Source: Candidatus Zhuqueibacterota bacterium 4484_87
GTDB lineage: Bacteria > Zhuqueibacterota > Zhuqueibacteria > Thermofontimicrobiales > Thermofontimicrobiaceae
Assembly: GCA_002085355.1 (NCBI GenBank)
Contig: NATN01000002.1
Coordinates: forward strand, 1 to 24,349
Length of the DNA: 24,349 bases
Direction: 5' to 3'
A program made the translations under genes and the position numbers. Below, one piece after another: positions 15,519 through 24,349 of this stretch; positions within the stretch are counted from its first letter, which is position 1, and each line of letters starts with the position of its first letter. The notes under the pieces are model-generated. The model saw only the letters and a list, made by a program, of their open reading frames with translations, was not told where the DNA came from and searched no databases.

Positions 15519-17402
15519 TTATTTCAGCATTTCAATCATCAAACTCAACTCATCGACTAACTTCTGTTCATCCCCGCCAAAGCCGACGCTTTTGAAACGA
15601 ATTTTTCCTTTTTTGTCAATGACAAATTTGGTGGGAATTCCTTCGACACCAAAGGCAGACACGACTTCGCTCTTTAAATCAAAAAGCACGTGAAAATTGT
15701 AGCCATGATCCTTGACGAATTTAGCGACATTTTCTTTAACATTTTCGCCGCGCTCCCAGGTATTGATAAATAAAAATTCCACATCAGGATCATCTTTGAA
15801 TTTATCTACAGCTTTCTGCATACCGGGGAACGACGCCTTGCAGGGACCACACCAGGTTGCCCAAAAATCGGTAATGATGATTTTACCGCGCAAATCTTTC
15901 AGAGAAATATCTTTTCCTTCCATATCAACCAGTGTAAAATCAGGTGCAGGAGTGTCAATCATTTCTTTCTTTAAATCACTGAAAAGCTTCTCTTTGCCTT
16001 TTTTCTGCAATTTTGCGAGTAACTCACCAGCGTCCTCATCCGATCCTTTAACCGCGGCATAAGCTTGTTTAAATTTTTCCTCAATTCCGGGAAAACCGAG
16101 CCCAGCCGGAATGAGTTCTTTCATAAAATTCAATGCCTGTTCACTGTTGCCTGTTTCAAGAAGCGTTTGCACGTAACGTTGATTCACATCACCGCTTTTT
16201 CTGTCCATAATTTTGACGGCCTCTTCAAAAACAGGGAGAGCCTCCTGCTTTTTCCCTAATTTGTAAAGCGCGTAGCCGTAAGTATCAAGGATATTGCCCA
16301 GCGGTGTTTTGAGCCGTTCGCGCCATTCTGCTTCAGTCAAGTAACTCGGCTTTTCTGAAATTGGTGCATCCAGTTGTTTGCGCGCCAGTTCAACGCCCTT
16401 CTTTGCTATCTGAGCGGCGGAATTTAAATTAATTCCCTCTTCCACCATATCCCATGCCAATGAATTATACATGGTCGCGGTGGGTTCAAGGACGATGTTT
16501 GAAATAAAATTTTCTGCTACATCAAACTGCTTTTTTTGCGCCAAATCTCTCAAAATTACAGATGAAATATAATCCGTATATCTTCCTTTCGGAAAATTTT
16601 TGCTATAATTTTTGTAAAAAGCGATCTTTTTATTCACATCCTGATAAGCACGGAACTCTTTGAATTGTCTCATTTCAGCAAACGTACCGGTAGGATCAGC
16701 TTTGATGACCTCTTGATAATACTTGTCAGACTTTTCCTGTTCTCCAACGCGATTATACCAGCTCGCTAACAATTCCTTCTGTTTCAATGAAATTTCCGGC
16801 AGCGCCTCAATGCTATCCAGAATTGCTTTTACTTTTTCTTTTCCATTTTCACGATCCGTGCGGACAATGAGATCAAGATACAGTGAGAAAAGCTTTTCTT
16901 TTAAGCCCGGATGAGCTGCAAATTCTTCATTCAAAAGACGAAGCGCCCTGGGTCTGTCTGTTTTGATGTCCAGGGGGTAGGCACCAGTATAAAAAATATA
17001 GGCAAGGCTACCGTTAGCACCTGCAGCGACATTTCCTTCATCATCGTATAATTTAATAAAATATCCCTGTCGGTCATTATTGTCCACTGTCTCTCCCGAC
17101 CGGAAATTTACCGCCACTAAAGTAGCAGAATCCGCTGGAGTGAATGTCGCAGTCCACTTGCCTTCTTTTTTTTCCATTGCCGCATTTATCACAGTGGGCA
17201 TCTCCGGTCCAAAAAATTGGTATGCCAACATCTCAACAGTTTTTGCACTTTCCAGAGGTGTCCCTTTGGGATGATATTTCACTACGACTTCCTGGCCTTG
17301 CTGTGGATTTTCCGGCAAAAAAGTAAACGTGCCCTGTTCTTTTCCGCATCCTACAAGCATAAGCACAGTCAAAGCGATAACCATAACAAATAAGCGTTTC
17401 AT
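15519..17402 (-). CDS. TPR/thioredoxin (TlpA-like) lipoprotein
   Basis: 627 residues from the ATG at 17402, which has GGAGGAGG 8 nt upstream. The N-terminus is a lipoprotein signal (LTVLMLVGC). Next comes an N-terminal domain of ~130 residues with beta character, then a helical region with tetratricopeptide-like repeats (for example SWYNRVGEQEKSDKYYQEVIKADP and YGYALYKLGKKQEALPVFEEAVKIM). The last ~140 residues are a TlpA/ResA-type thioredoxin domain (APDFTLVDMEGKDISLKDLRGK), active site WCGPC with C518 and C521, and the cis-Pro loop GIPTKFVID. It is probably a membrane-anchored thiol reductant outside the cytoplasm; the substrate is unknown. Convergent with the lamin-tail genes and divergent from dnaG. 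Confidence 0.88.
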   Translation of the reverse strand: MKRLFVMVIALTVLMLVGCGKEQGTFTFLPENPQQGQEVVVKYHPKGTPLESAKTVEMLAYQFFGPEMPTVINAAMEKKEGKWTATFTPADSATLVAVNFRSGETVDNNDRQGYFIKLYDDEGNVAAGANGSLAYIFYTGAYPLDIKTDRPRALRLLNEEFAAHPGLKEKLFSLYLDLIVRTDRENGKEKVKAILDSIEALPEISLKQKELLASWYNRVGEQEKSDKYYQEVIKADPTGTFAEMRQFKEFRAYQDVNKKIAFYKNYSKNFPKGRYTDYISSVILRDLAQKKQFDVAENFISNIVLEPTATMYNSLAWDMVEEGINLNSAAQIAKKGVELARKQLDAPISEKPSYLTEAEWRERLKTPLGNILDTYGYALYKLGKKQEALPVFEEAVKIMDRKSGDVNQRYVQTLLETGNSEQALNFMKELIPAGLGFPGIEEKFKQAYAAVKGSDEDAGELLAKLQKKGKEKLFSDLKKEMIDTPAPDFTLVDMEGKDISLKDLRGKIIITDFWATWCGPCKASFPGMQKAVDKFKDDPDVEFLFINTWERGENVKENVAKFVKDHGYNFHVLFDLKSEVVSAFGVEGIPTKFVIDKKGKIRFKSVGFGGDEQKLVDELSLMIEMLK

Positions 17403-17447
17403 AAAACTATCCTCCTCCAACATTGTTTGCTTCCATTATTGATTCAC

Positions 17448-17476
17448 AATATAAAGTATTTATGGCAACAATGCAA
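17448..17476 (-). promoter_or_regulatory. candidate promoter of the thioredoxin lipoprotein gene
   Basis: On the minus strand TTGCAT, a 17-bp spacer and TATATT (5 of 6 to the -10 consensus) would start transcription around 17441, about 40 nt before the ATG. The -35 is weak. Confidence 0.35.
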
Positions 17477-17568
17477 TATATTTTTCCAAATTTTCAATAT
17501 TTCAACTATTGGAAATCAATCAGAAAATTCAAACAAAAATTTTAAATCACTGCGGTGGTGTTTTTATC

Positions 17569-17597
17569 TTGATTTTTAAGTTTGAAATTGATATTTT
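17569..17597 (+). promoter_or_regulatory. weak candidate promoter for dnaG
   Basis: TTGATT, 17 bp, TATTTT (4 of 6 at each box) lies in the 306-bp divergent gap between the thioredoxin lipoprotein and dnaG. Apart from this and the minus-strand promoter candidate I see nothing else in the gap beyond A/T-rich DNA. Confidence 0.2.
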
Positions 17598-17708
17598 AAA
17601 AAAATGAACCTGACAGATCATTGTTCTCAAAATTTCTGAAAAATTGCTCGCTCAAAGGAGCTTTGCAATTGCTAATTCAAACCAGCTTCCGAAAAGAGTT
17701 GACGCTAC

Positions 17709-19544
17709 ATGAGTCCAAAATTTTCACAAACAACAATCGAGCAAGTACGCAACGCTAATGACATCGTTGACGTCATTTCACAATATTTGACGCTCAAAAA
17801 GTCCGGCAAAAGATTTGTGGGACTGTGTCCGTTCCATCAGGATTCAGCCCCTTCGTTTTCCGTGGATCCTGATAAACAATTATTTCACTGTTTTGGCTGT
17901 AAACGGGGCGGTAGCGTTTTCAATTTTATCATGGAAATTGAAAAGCTCAGCTTCCCGGAAACGGTGAAATTTCTGGCTGACAGAGCCGGCATCAGGCTCG
18001 ATGATTCACCGCGCAATTTGCAGCTTGAAAAAGAAAAAGAGACATTGTATTTTGTCAATCGCTGGGCAGCAAATTATTTTTACAAAAATCTATTCTCCCC
18101 TGCAGGAAAAGCGGGATTGGACTACATTCAAAGCCGGGGAATTTCGCCCGAGATGATTAAAAAATTCGGGCTTGGTTATTCACTTCCGCAATGGGATGGT
18201 TTAATCAAACAGGCGCAAAAGGATCAAATTTCTATAGATTCGCTCTTTAAAGCAGGGCTCGTCATTCGCAAAGACAATGGCGGCTATTACGATCGATTCC
18301 GCGGCAGATTTATGATTCCGATCATCGACCTCAGCAAAAAAGTGCTCGGATTTGGCGGCAGAATCATCAGCGATGCACCAGACCAACCCAAATATATCAA
18401 TTCCCCGGAAACATCGATCTACCACAAAGGGTATGTACTGTTCGGATTATATCAAAGTCGATCTGAAATACAAAAGCTCGATCAGGTAATTTTTGTGGAA
18501 GGTTACACTGATCTCATTAGCCTTTTCCAGAACGGGATACAGAATGTCGTCGCCACTTCCGGCACTGCACTGACGCCCAATCAGGTGCAACTCATCAAAC
18601 GTTACACGCAAAATGTCATCATGCTGTTTGATGCAGACTCAGCTGGTTCTGCTGCTGCAGTTCGCGGCGCGGAAATCTTTTTGGATGAAGGGATCGATGT
18701 TTCCATTGTCACATTACCGCCGAAACTCGACCCGGACAATTTTATTCAAACCCATGGAGCTGATCAATTTCGGGATTTGATTCGTCAAGCGACTTCGCTG
18801 ACACAGTTTAAAATAAATTTGCTGGTGCAGCAATATGATCGGGAGACGAGTCAAGGCATCCAGAAAATCATCTCGGAATTGCTGAGTTCAGTGCTTCGCA
18901 TGAAAGATCCGGTGCGACAGAATCTGACCATCAAAGAAATCGCCGAATACTTTGCTCTGGAAGAACGCGCATTATTTTCCAAATTGGAGCAGCTAAAAAG
19001 AGGCAAGAGAATCTTTCGTCCCGTTGAAAATGAAAAAGACGAAAAAATTACTGCCCAGCAGCCCCGGACTAAAAATAAATATGATCTTGCTGAAAAGGAT
19101 CTGCTCAGGCTTGCCATTGCCGACATCAACTGGCTCCCCATCATCTTTATCAATATCAAACTGGACGACATTGCAGACCCATTGAATAAAGAGTTGTTTT
19201 CCCAGTTAATTGACATTTACAACAATTTTGAATTTGCCGAGACTGACAATATTACACAACACATCACCGACCCGCGCCTGGCGCCACTCATTTCCGAGCT
19301 GGTGAGTGAACCCCTCCCACCCAATACGGATCAGCGAAAACTGGCCATCGACTGTCTGGCAGCGGTTAAAAGAAGGACATACGAAAAATTCCTCCGTCTT
19401 GTGAACGCAGAAATTAAGGCGGCTGAAGCAAAAGGCAGAGATACCACAGATTTATTGCAACAATATTTAGAATTACGCAAAGGGATTGAAAATATTGAGT
19501 CCAAAAAATTCTTCAAAGAATATATTGACGAAGCGGAAGAATAA
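17709..19544 (+). CDS. dnaG: DNA primase DnaG
   Basis: 611 residues, the usual DnaG length. The CHC2 zinc-binding domain is at the N-terminus with ligands C40, H43, C61 and C64 in CPFHQDSAPSF and FHCFGCKRGG. The RNA polymerase core follows, with the DnaG_N segment ending LGFGGR. The Toprim domain has E264 in VEGYTD and the metal-binding D308/D310 in LFDADSAG. The last ~180 residues form the helical DnaB helicase-binding region. It makes RNA primers for chromosomal replication. The start is the ATG at 17709, giving the standard N-terminus; the ribosome site is weak (AAGAG about 10 nt or more away), which is normal for a low-level protein. The usual rpsU/rpoD neighbours are absent; rpoD may lie elsewhere. 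Confidence 0.97.
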   Translation: MSPKFSQTTIEQVRNANDIVDVISQYLTLKKSGKRFVGLCPFHQDSAPSFSVDPDKQLFHCFGCKRGGSVFNFIMEIEKLSFPETVKFLADRAGIRLDDSPRNLQLEKEKETLYFVNRWAANYFYKNLFSPAGKAGLDYIQSRGISPEMIKKFGLGYSLPQWDGLIKQAQKDQISIDSLFKAGLVIRKDNGGYYDRFRGRFMIPIIDLSKKVLGFGGRIISDAPDQPKYINSPETSIYHKGYVLFGLYQSRSEIQKLDQVIFVEGYTDLISLFQNGIQNVVATSGTALTPNQVQLIKRYTQNVIMLFDADSAGSAAAVRGAEIFLDEGIDVSIVTLPPKLDPDNFIQTHGADQFRDLIRQATSLTQFKINLLVQQYDRETSQGIQKIISELLSSVLRMKDPVRQNLTIKEIAEYFALEERALFSKLEQLKRGKRIFRPVENEKDEKITAQQPRTKNKYDLAEKDLLRLAIADINWLPIIFINIKLDDIADPLNKELFSQLIDIYNNFEFAETDNITQHITDPRLAPLISELVSEPLPPNTDQRKLAIDCLAAVKRRTYEKFLRLVNAEIKAAEAKGRDTTDLLQQYLELRKGIENIESKKFFKEYIDEAEE

Positions 19545-19559
19545 AATTAAAAAATTGTA

Positions 19560-19575
19560 GCGGTTTTAAAATCGC
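19560..19575. repeat. 16-bp near-perfect palindrome after dnaG
   Basis: GCGGTTTTAAAATCGC pairs with itself over 8 bp (one G-T pair). It lies 15 bp after dnaG and before the terminator. It could be a fragment of a dispersed repeat or an mRNA 3' stem; no second copy is seen in this window. Confidence 0.35.
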
Positions 19576-19614
19576 ATAGCGGAAATTAATCGTTTTTGAA
19601 TTTACATTTGAAAC

Positions 19615-19650
19615 AAAAAGACCGGGTACAATTGTCCCGGCCTTTTTTTT
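19615..19650. terminator. bidirectional rho-independent terminator
   Basis: CCGGG (19622-19626) pairs with CCCGG (19636-19640) around a self-complementary ACAATTGT, flanked by AAAAAG on the left and CCTTTTTTTT on the right. It lies between convergent dnaG (+) and the M16 gene (-), and the A- and T-tracts allow it to work in both directions. Confidence 0.85.
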
Positions 19651-19671
19651 ATACTGAAAAAATTGTCAACT

Positions 19672-21786
19672 CTATTTTTCAATCGTAAAAGTCGCAGCGT
19701 CCAATGACTTATTGAACTGAAAATCCTTTATCACCACTTCCGATTGCTTCTTTCCGTTCGCTTTGCCCACAGAATGAAACGGAACCTTCACTCCTGCTAC
19801 GTCTCGGAAATCATCTACAAATTCTTCCACTGTCGCCGGCCCTGTCGGCAGAGTTTCCTGATAAGAACTTCCCATTGGCAGCAATGTTTTTGCATCGAAA
19901 TAAATATGAAAAACATTATCCCCTTTGGAGAACAACAAATCCACAGCGTTCTTGTCATTGAATTTTTTATTCCCAAGGAATTGGATTTGATAATCTTTAA
20001 GATATTTAGCAATGAAAAGCGGATCACGTGCGGAATTTGCCAGTAAAGATTTTCGCTGATTTTCCGGAAATGGCATGGACCCCATCGGGCTTTTCATGAT
20101 TGCCTTTTCCCCATTCACGATGATTTCCATTTCTCCCTGCGGCGTTTTCATAATCATTTTTAATTTGTCCGGAAATTCACTGATCATTTTCGCGTCAAAA
20201 CTCATTTCGTTGGGGCCAACAACCTGAGTCAAGACTAAAGATGAAACGAAATTTTTCAACCCACTAATTTTTTCCATCCCGCCCATTGCTTCGACCGTTT
20301 TGAGAAAAAATTGTTCGCCCTTTTCCAGCGATTCAGTAGTTGCCTCTGGCGCCTCTACTTTGGGCTCGGGAATGGAGATATCAATCACATTGACCTTTCC
20401 CAGCGTCGAAAGCGGTTTGTCAAATTCAGCCTGATTTCCGACAACCAAAATTTGCACTTGATCAGGTTTTAAATATTTTTTTGCCACGCGAAAAACATCT
20501 TCACGCGTTACTTTTTCCACACCTTGTTTAATTTGAGCTGCAAAATCGAGCGGATAACCGTAGAATGCATACGTCAACATACGGTTGATAATTTTCCCTC
20601 TGCTGTCAAAATTAAAAACAAACGAATTGAGGAACTGATCTTTTGCCCGTTGCAGTTCTTCTTCAGTGACCATTTCCTCTTTCATGCGTTTCATCTCTTG
20701 CAACATTAGCTCGATGGCATTGATCGTTGAACCGGATTTCGTTTGGGCTCCGGCGGTAAAAACTCCCGGATAATTGTAATTGCTCCCGTAATTTCCCCAC
20801 ACGCTGTACGCCAGCCCTTTATCCGTACGAATATTTTTGAACATGCGCTCAAAAGACAAAATTTTATTCATCACATTTAAAGCAGGCAAATCCGGATTAT
20901 TCATCAAACCGCCAATGTAGCCTACCATAATATTCGTTTGATTGACGTCGGTTTTCTCAATGTAATTAACAGAAAAGTGAAATTTGTAGTCTACTTTGGG
21001 AATGGGCGGTATATTCAGTTCTCTTTTTTCCCAACCGGCAAAAGCTTTTTTAATTTTTTTCACCATATCTTTTGTTTTGAAATCGCCCCAAATAGCGATC
21101 ATCATATTGTTGGGAGCGAAAAATCGTTTATAAAAATCTACAATATCCTTCTGTTGAATCGCATCGATTGTAGCATATTCTGGCCGCCGGGCATAGGGAC
21201 TGTCCGCGCCGTAAATCAATTTATTAAATTCCCGTCCGGTTATTGCATGAACGTTATCATTGCGGCGGGCGATGGCGGACCGAGCCTGGATCTTTGCCAG
21301 TTCAATTTTTTCTTCGGCAAAAATCGGATTCCTCAAAATGTCCGCAAAAATTCCCAGCACTTCCGGCAGATTCTCTTTAAGCATGGACACCGAAGCATAG
21401 CCGGAAGTCGTTCCGATTCCGGTTTCGATGGATGCCGCCATTGTCTCTAATTTTTTATCAATTTCATCGCCGGAGAGATGTTTAGTGCCCCCGGTGCGCA
21501 AAACATCGCCTGTAATCGACGCTAACCCGACTTTGTCGGCGGGTTCGTAAACAGAACCGGTGTGAAACATGGCGCGCATGTCAATAGTCGGATAGTCGTG
21601 ATCTTCCACCAGGAATAGTTTCATGCCATTTGTCAATTCAATCTGTTTGACCTTGGGAATATTTATCTTTTTTAACGGTGGAAAATCGAACTTTGATTTC
21701 GGACTTTTTTGAGCAAAGGACAGTACTGACAACCCCAGCACAAAAACAAGCAGTAATCCTGTTATTTTAAAAATTTTCTTGTTCAT
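19672..21786 (-). CDS. M16 family peptidase-like protein, non-catalytic type, with C-terminal LolA-like domain
   Basis: 704 residues with a Sec signal peptide (LLLVFVLGLSVLSFAQ). Residues ~40-470 are two M16 domains. The position that normally carries the zinc motif HxxEH reads GLASITGDVLRTGGT, so the zinc site is absent. The second half keeps the substrate-binding R and Y (IRTDKGLAYSVWGNY), typical of the non-catalytic partner in two-subunit M16 peptidases. Residues ~500-704 are an added domain (TVEAMGGMEKISGLKNF start) with repeated antiparallel strands resembling outer-membrane lipoprotein-sorting (LolA/LolB-like) folds; that match is by eye only. The catalytic M16 gene lies 56 bp upstream on the same strand, so a heterodimer in the periplasm is likely. 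Confidence 0.88.
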   Translation of the reverse strand: MNKKIFKITGLLLVFVLGLSVLSFAQKSPKSKFDFPPLKKINIPKVKQIELTNGMKLFLVEDHDYPTIDMRAMFHTGSVYEPADKVGLASITGDVLRTGGTKHLSGDEIDKKLETMAASIETGIGTTSGYASVSMLKENLPEVLGIFADILRNPIFAEEKIELAKIQARSAIARRNDNVHAITGREFNKLIYGADSPYARRPEYATIDAIQQKDIVDFYKRFFAPNNMMIAIWGDFKTKDMVKKIKKAFAGWEKRELNIPPIPKVDYKFHFSVNYIEKTDVNQTNIMVGYIGGLMNNPDLPALNVMNKILSFERMFKNIRTDKGLAYSVWGNYGSNYNYPGVFTAGAQTKSGSTINAIELMLQEMKRMKEEMVTEEELQRAKDQFLNSFVFNFDSRGKIINRMLTYAFYGYPLDFAAQIKQGVEKVTREDVFRVAKKYLKPDQVQILVVGNQAEFDKPLSTLGKVNVIDISIPEPKVEAPEATTESLEKGEQFFLKTVEAMGGMEKISGLKNFVSSLVLTQVVGPNEMSFDAKMISEFPDKLKMIMKTPQGEMEIIVNGEKAIMKSPMGSMPFPENQRKSLLANSARDPLFIAKYLKDYQIQFLGNKKFNDKNAVDLLFSKGDNVFHIYFDAKTLLPMGSSYQETLPTGPATVEEFVDDFRDVAGVKVPFHSVGKANGKKQSEVVIKDFQFNKSLDAATFTIEK

Positions 21787-21841
21787 GTCTCATCCTCTAT
21801 TTTTTACATTTCTTCTTTTAATTTCATTCAAATGAAGATGA

Positions 21842-23353
21842 TTATTCCGCTTCATTTTCAGGAACAATTTCTCCGATTGTGCGATTTTTGACAGTCAAAT
21901 ATTTTTTTGCTACACGCATGATATCTTCAGGTGTGACTTTTTCAATTTCCGTAATTTGATCAAAAGCCTTTCCCCAATCGCCGTGGATGACCTCAAAATA
22001 AGTTAATGTAGAAGCAATGCTGGCATTCTGTTTCATGCCGTCAATCACTCCCTTTTTTGTTGACTGTTTGAATTTTGTCAATTCTTCTGCTGTTACCGGT
22101 TCGTTTTTGATGCGTTCAATCTCTTTTTCGATCAATTCCAGGCACTCATCATTAGTATGATTTTTCGCCGGTACGGCGACAAATGCGACGAGATTGGGAA
22201 ATTTTGTCCCGGGAAAACCGTTAAAAGTGCCGGTCTGAATCGCAATTTTCTTGTCCTTCACCAGAGATTCCCACAATCTGGAGGAACGTCCCTGACCGAT
22301 GATGTTTGCTAATGCGGACAATGCGGCATCATCAGGATCAGTTTCTGCGGGACGATGGTAGCCCACGAGCAAAATCGGTTGCGATTGAACAGAAACTTTC
22401 ACAATTCGCTCGCCCCATTGTTCCGGCTCTACTGTACGAACAGGTCTTGGTGCAGGTCCCTTCGGAAGCCTGCCAAAATAAATTTTCGCCAATTTAAAAA
22501 CTTCCTTTGCTTTCACATCACCGACTATGGCGACCGTCAAATTGCGCGCCTGATAATATTCTTTGAAATAATTAGCCACATCCTGACGAGTGATTTTTAG
22601 CAGATCTGACATGTGACCGACAACAGAATGATGATACGGATGTGCTTTGAAAGCTGATGCCAGAAAATCTTCCATCAACCGCCCGATAGGCTGGTTCTCC
22701 AAACTGAGACGCCGCTCTTCCATAACCACTTTTTTTTCTTTGTAGAATTCGCGAAAGACAGGATTCAAAAAACGATCGGAGGTCACAGACATCCAGAATT
22801 CCAACCGATTAGAAGGCAAACTGTTGATGTACTGCGTGGCGTCGTTGCTGGTGTAAGCGTTGATTCCGGCGTCGCCTTGCTGCATGAACAGATCAAAAAG
22901 TTCATTATTGATGACGTACTTCTTCGCCTCATCCTGGAGAGCAGTAAATTTAGTATTCAAAGCCGACAATTTAGCCGTATCCGGATTTAAGCCGTATTTG
23001 GTGCTGATAATTTCAGCGTACAATTTGTCCATCTGCTCAAAAATTTTCTTTTCAGCATCGTAATCTTTGGTTCCGATAGTTTTCGTCCCTTTGAATGCCA
23101 TGTGTTCCAGCAAATGAGAGATGCCTGTAATGCCATTCACTTCATTGGCAGCCCCGACATTTGCGTACACGTGAAACGAAGCTACTGGCGCGTCGTGCCG
23201 TTCCATGACGATAAATTTCATACCATTATCGAGCGTGTATTCCGACACTTTTTTCTTCATGGAATCAAAACTCTGCGCCAACGCCAAAGATGCCATCAGG
23301 CACAAAGATAAAACAAGGATAATCAACAGTACAAACAACCTTTTTTGTTTCAT
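21842..23353 (-). CDS. M16 family zinc peptidase, catalytic subunit
   Basis: 503 residues from ATG 23353, with GGAGGA 4-5 nt upstream; a TTG four codons earlier is less likely. Signal peptide MKQKRLFVLLIILVLSLCLMASLALAQ. The inverted zinc motif HxxEH is intact (H80, E83, H84 in GISHLLEHMAFKGT), and the downstream metal-binding glutamate region is present (KKVVMEERRL). There is an insertion of ~40 residues between these, as in several FCB-type M16 proteins (KYGLNPDTAKLSALNTKF). It should cleave peptides in the periplasm together with the motif-less partner encoded next on the same strand. Convergent with dnaG's terminator region downstream of the pair. Specific substrate unknown. Confidence 0.92.
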   Translation of the reverse strand: MKQKRLFVLLIILVLSLCLMASLALAQSFDSMKKKVSEYTLDNGMKFIVMERHDAPVASFHVYANVGAANEVNGITGISHLLEHMAFKGTKTIGTKDYDAEKKIFEQMDKLYAEIISTKYGLNPDTAKLSALNTKFTALQDEAKKYVINNELFDLFMQQGDAGINAYTSNDATQYINSLPSNRLEFWMSVTSDRFLNPVFREFYKEKKVVMEERRLSLENQPIGRLMEDFLASAFKAHPYHHSVVGHMSDLLKITRQDVANYFKEYYQARNLTVAIVGDVKAKEVFKLAKIYFGRLPKGPAPRPVRTVEPEQWGERIVKVSVQSQPILLVGYHRPAETDPDDAALSALANIIGQGRSSRLWESLVKDKKIAIQTGTFNGFPGTKFPNLVAFVAVPAKNHTNDECLELIEKEIERIKNEPVTAEELTKFKQSTKKGVIDGMKQNASIASTLTYFEVIHGDWGKAFDQITEIEKVTPEDIMRVAKKYLTVKNRTIGEIVPENEAE

Positions 23354-23597
23354 TGTGTCCTCCAATTAAATTTCAGATGCAAATTTAGGAAAAATATTGT
23401 TAATATAAGCAAAAGACCAACGGCTATATAAAAATTCCTTACGATAAAAAAGAACAATTGTTTCATTTATGAATCAGTATGTTTAGTGAAATAAAAGTTT
23501 TGTTAAGCCACAAAAAAAGATAAAATATGAGGTAGTATCAGCAGGATGAAGTTCGTTGTTTGTATTTTTTCTTAATGCCCATTTATCCGATGAATTA

Positions 23598-23996
23598 TTA
23601 AAATGCATCAATATATTGCATTTTTATTTCTGCAACAAAATTTTCTGCGTCTTCAAGTTGGCTTTTGGCCTCCTCAAAAGTAACAATAATATAATCCCCA
23701 TAATCGCTTCTCTCCCGCGAGAATTGCGCTTTCTTTAACAACCTACCGTAATAAGGATCAATAATTTTTGTTTTTACAAAATGTTGGTTGAAGAAAGAAA
23801 TAATACCACTGTGTTTTCGACTATCCAATTCCTTTAGAGCCAATAAAGCCCTCACTGCCGAAAACATGGCATAATAAGATCGTGACAAAGAATCTTTCAG
23901 GTGATTTTCATTGAGCAAAATTCGTGCGGATTCTAATTTCTCTGTTGCTTCCTGAAATCGATATTTTGCAAGGTCAATACGAGGGCGCTGATTCAC
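23598..23996 (-). CDS. HEPN domain protein (UPF0332-like), partner of MNT nucleotidyltransferase
   Basis: 132 residues, all helical. The core LSRSYYAMFSAVRALLAL followed by SRKHSGIISFFNQHFVK matches the UPF0332/HEPN family. I place the start at GTG 23996, which overlaps the MNT stop codon (GTGA) and has GAAGGGG 7 nt upstream; an ATG at 24044 would give 148 residues and overlap the MNT gene by 52 nt. HEPN/MNT pairs are a known toxin-antitoxin class in which the HEPN protein is often an RNase and the MNT protein modifies it. The usual RX4-6H RNase motif is not obvious after the YYAMF helix; only R25-x6-H32 fits, in an unusual position. Activity is therefore uncertain. Confidence 0.8.
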   Translation of the reverse strand: MNQRPRIDLAKYRFQEATEKLESARILLNENHLKDSLSRSYYAMFSAVRALLALKELDSRKHSGIISFFNQHFVKTKIIDPYYGRLLKKAQFSRERSDYGDYIIVTFEEAKSQLEDAENFVAEIKMQYIDAF

Positions 23997-24334
23997 AACG
24001 AAACCCCTTCGCGTTGAATGTTCTGTATGAATTCTGTTTCCCAAATTCGATTTTGATCAAATTCCTCAATTGAAAAAATGGTCAATGAGATATTTACATC
24101 ATATTCTAAATCAACTTTTAAACTGATATCCGCAATGGTATCTAAAATTGACTGCGTACGCTCACGCACAACTATCAATATATCAATATCAGAATCGTCA
24201 TGGGATTTCCCCCGAATCTTTGAGCCAAATAACCGGATTTGGATTACCTGCTCTTTTAGTTCGTTCTTTATATTATCGACCAGCGTGTTTATAGCATTTT
24301 TCTCATTTAATGTCAAATGGGTCGGAGCAGCCAT
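23993..24334 (-). CDS. MNT-type nucleotidyltransferase
   Basis: 113 residues from ATG 24334 (AGGA 5 nt upstream; ATG 24346 in the same frame is an alternative). The minimal nucleotidyltransferase core is visible: GSKIRG (G37-S38 to G42) followed by the acidic DSDIDIL (D49, D51), giving the GSxxRG and DxD motifs of the Pol beta superfamily. It is in operon with the HEPN protein (4-nt overlap of stop and start). In characterised MNT/HEPN systems the MNT adds nucleotides to the toxin and blocks it. The upstream flank is outside the window. Confidence 0.85.
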   Translation of the reverse strand: MAAPTHLTLNEKNAINTLVDNIKNELKEQVIQIRLFGSKIRGKSHDDSDIDILIVVRERTQSILDTIADISLKVDLEYDVNISLTIFSIEEFDQNRIWETEFIQNIQREGVSL

Positions 24335-24349
24335 GTTATTCCTCATATT

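Noticed and set aside
20938..21450. 170-codon plus-strand frame inside the M16 gene
   Set aside because: It is antisense to a conserved M16 coding region, with no family resemblance.
23600..23626. Terminator after the HEPN gene
   Set aside because: An AAAATGCA/TGCATTTT stem is present, but it overlaps the coding end, is AT-rich and lacks a following T tract on the minus strand.
1..24349. tRNA, rRNA, riboswitch, insertion sequence or prophage genes
   Set aside because: No cloverleaf, rRNA core motif, transposase, integrase or known riboswitch pattern was recognised on reading either strand; this is a by-eye negative.

Overview
The window (about 24.3 kb) looks like a bacterial chromosome segment from the FCB-type lineages (for example Calditrichota, candidate division KSB1 or Ignavibacteria-like). 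The pointers are a secreted protein with a Por-secretion-type C-terminal sorting domain, many signal-peptide lipoproteins, lamin-tail domains, M16 peptidase pairs and AT-rich spacers with good AAGGAG-type ribosome sites. This taxonomic call is inference from protein style; there is no rRNA here.

Layout. At 2-3340 (+) lie the end of a PhnD-type phosphate/phosphonate binding protein, a membrane sensor histidine kinase and an NtrC-type sigma-54 activator. At 3650-15450 (+) is a long co-directional run: a CYTH-like protein and a Ppx/GppA phosphatase (polyphosphate side), a tripartite tricarboxylate-type transporter in which TctC and TctB are fused, TctA, an array of small hairpins, a DUF47/PhoU-like regulator, a PiT phosphate transporter with a long C-terminal tail, an OprP/OprO-type porin, and three exported proteins (lamin-tail lipoprotein, SdiA-regulated-like propeller lipoprotein, lamin-tail protein with sorting domain). 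The run ends in a strong bidirectional terminator. At 15519-17402 (-) is a TPR/thioredoxin (TlpA-like) lipoprotein, at 17709-19544 (+) DNA primase dnaG, then a second bidirectional terminator. At 19672-23353 (-) is an M16 peptidase pair (one catalytic, one lacking the zinc motif). At the right edge (-) is an MNT/HEPN pair.

How it fits together. The left 15 kb reads as a phosphorus acquisition and storage locus. A binding protein and two-component system could sense phosphate or phosphonate. The porin and PiT/DUF47 pair would bring phosphate across the outer and inner membranes. Ppx and the CYTH-like protein would handle polyphosphate. The surface lamin-tail/propeller proteins may act on or bind external phosphorus compounds. 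The substrate of the TctCB-TctA transporter is unknown. The most unusual items are the regularly spaced hairpin array at 8322-8504, the TctC-TctB fusion with an added membrane helix, the CYTH-like/Ppx pair, the PiT tail and the repeated lamin-tail module.
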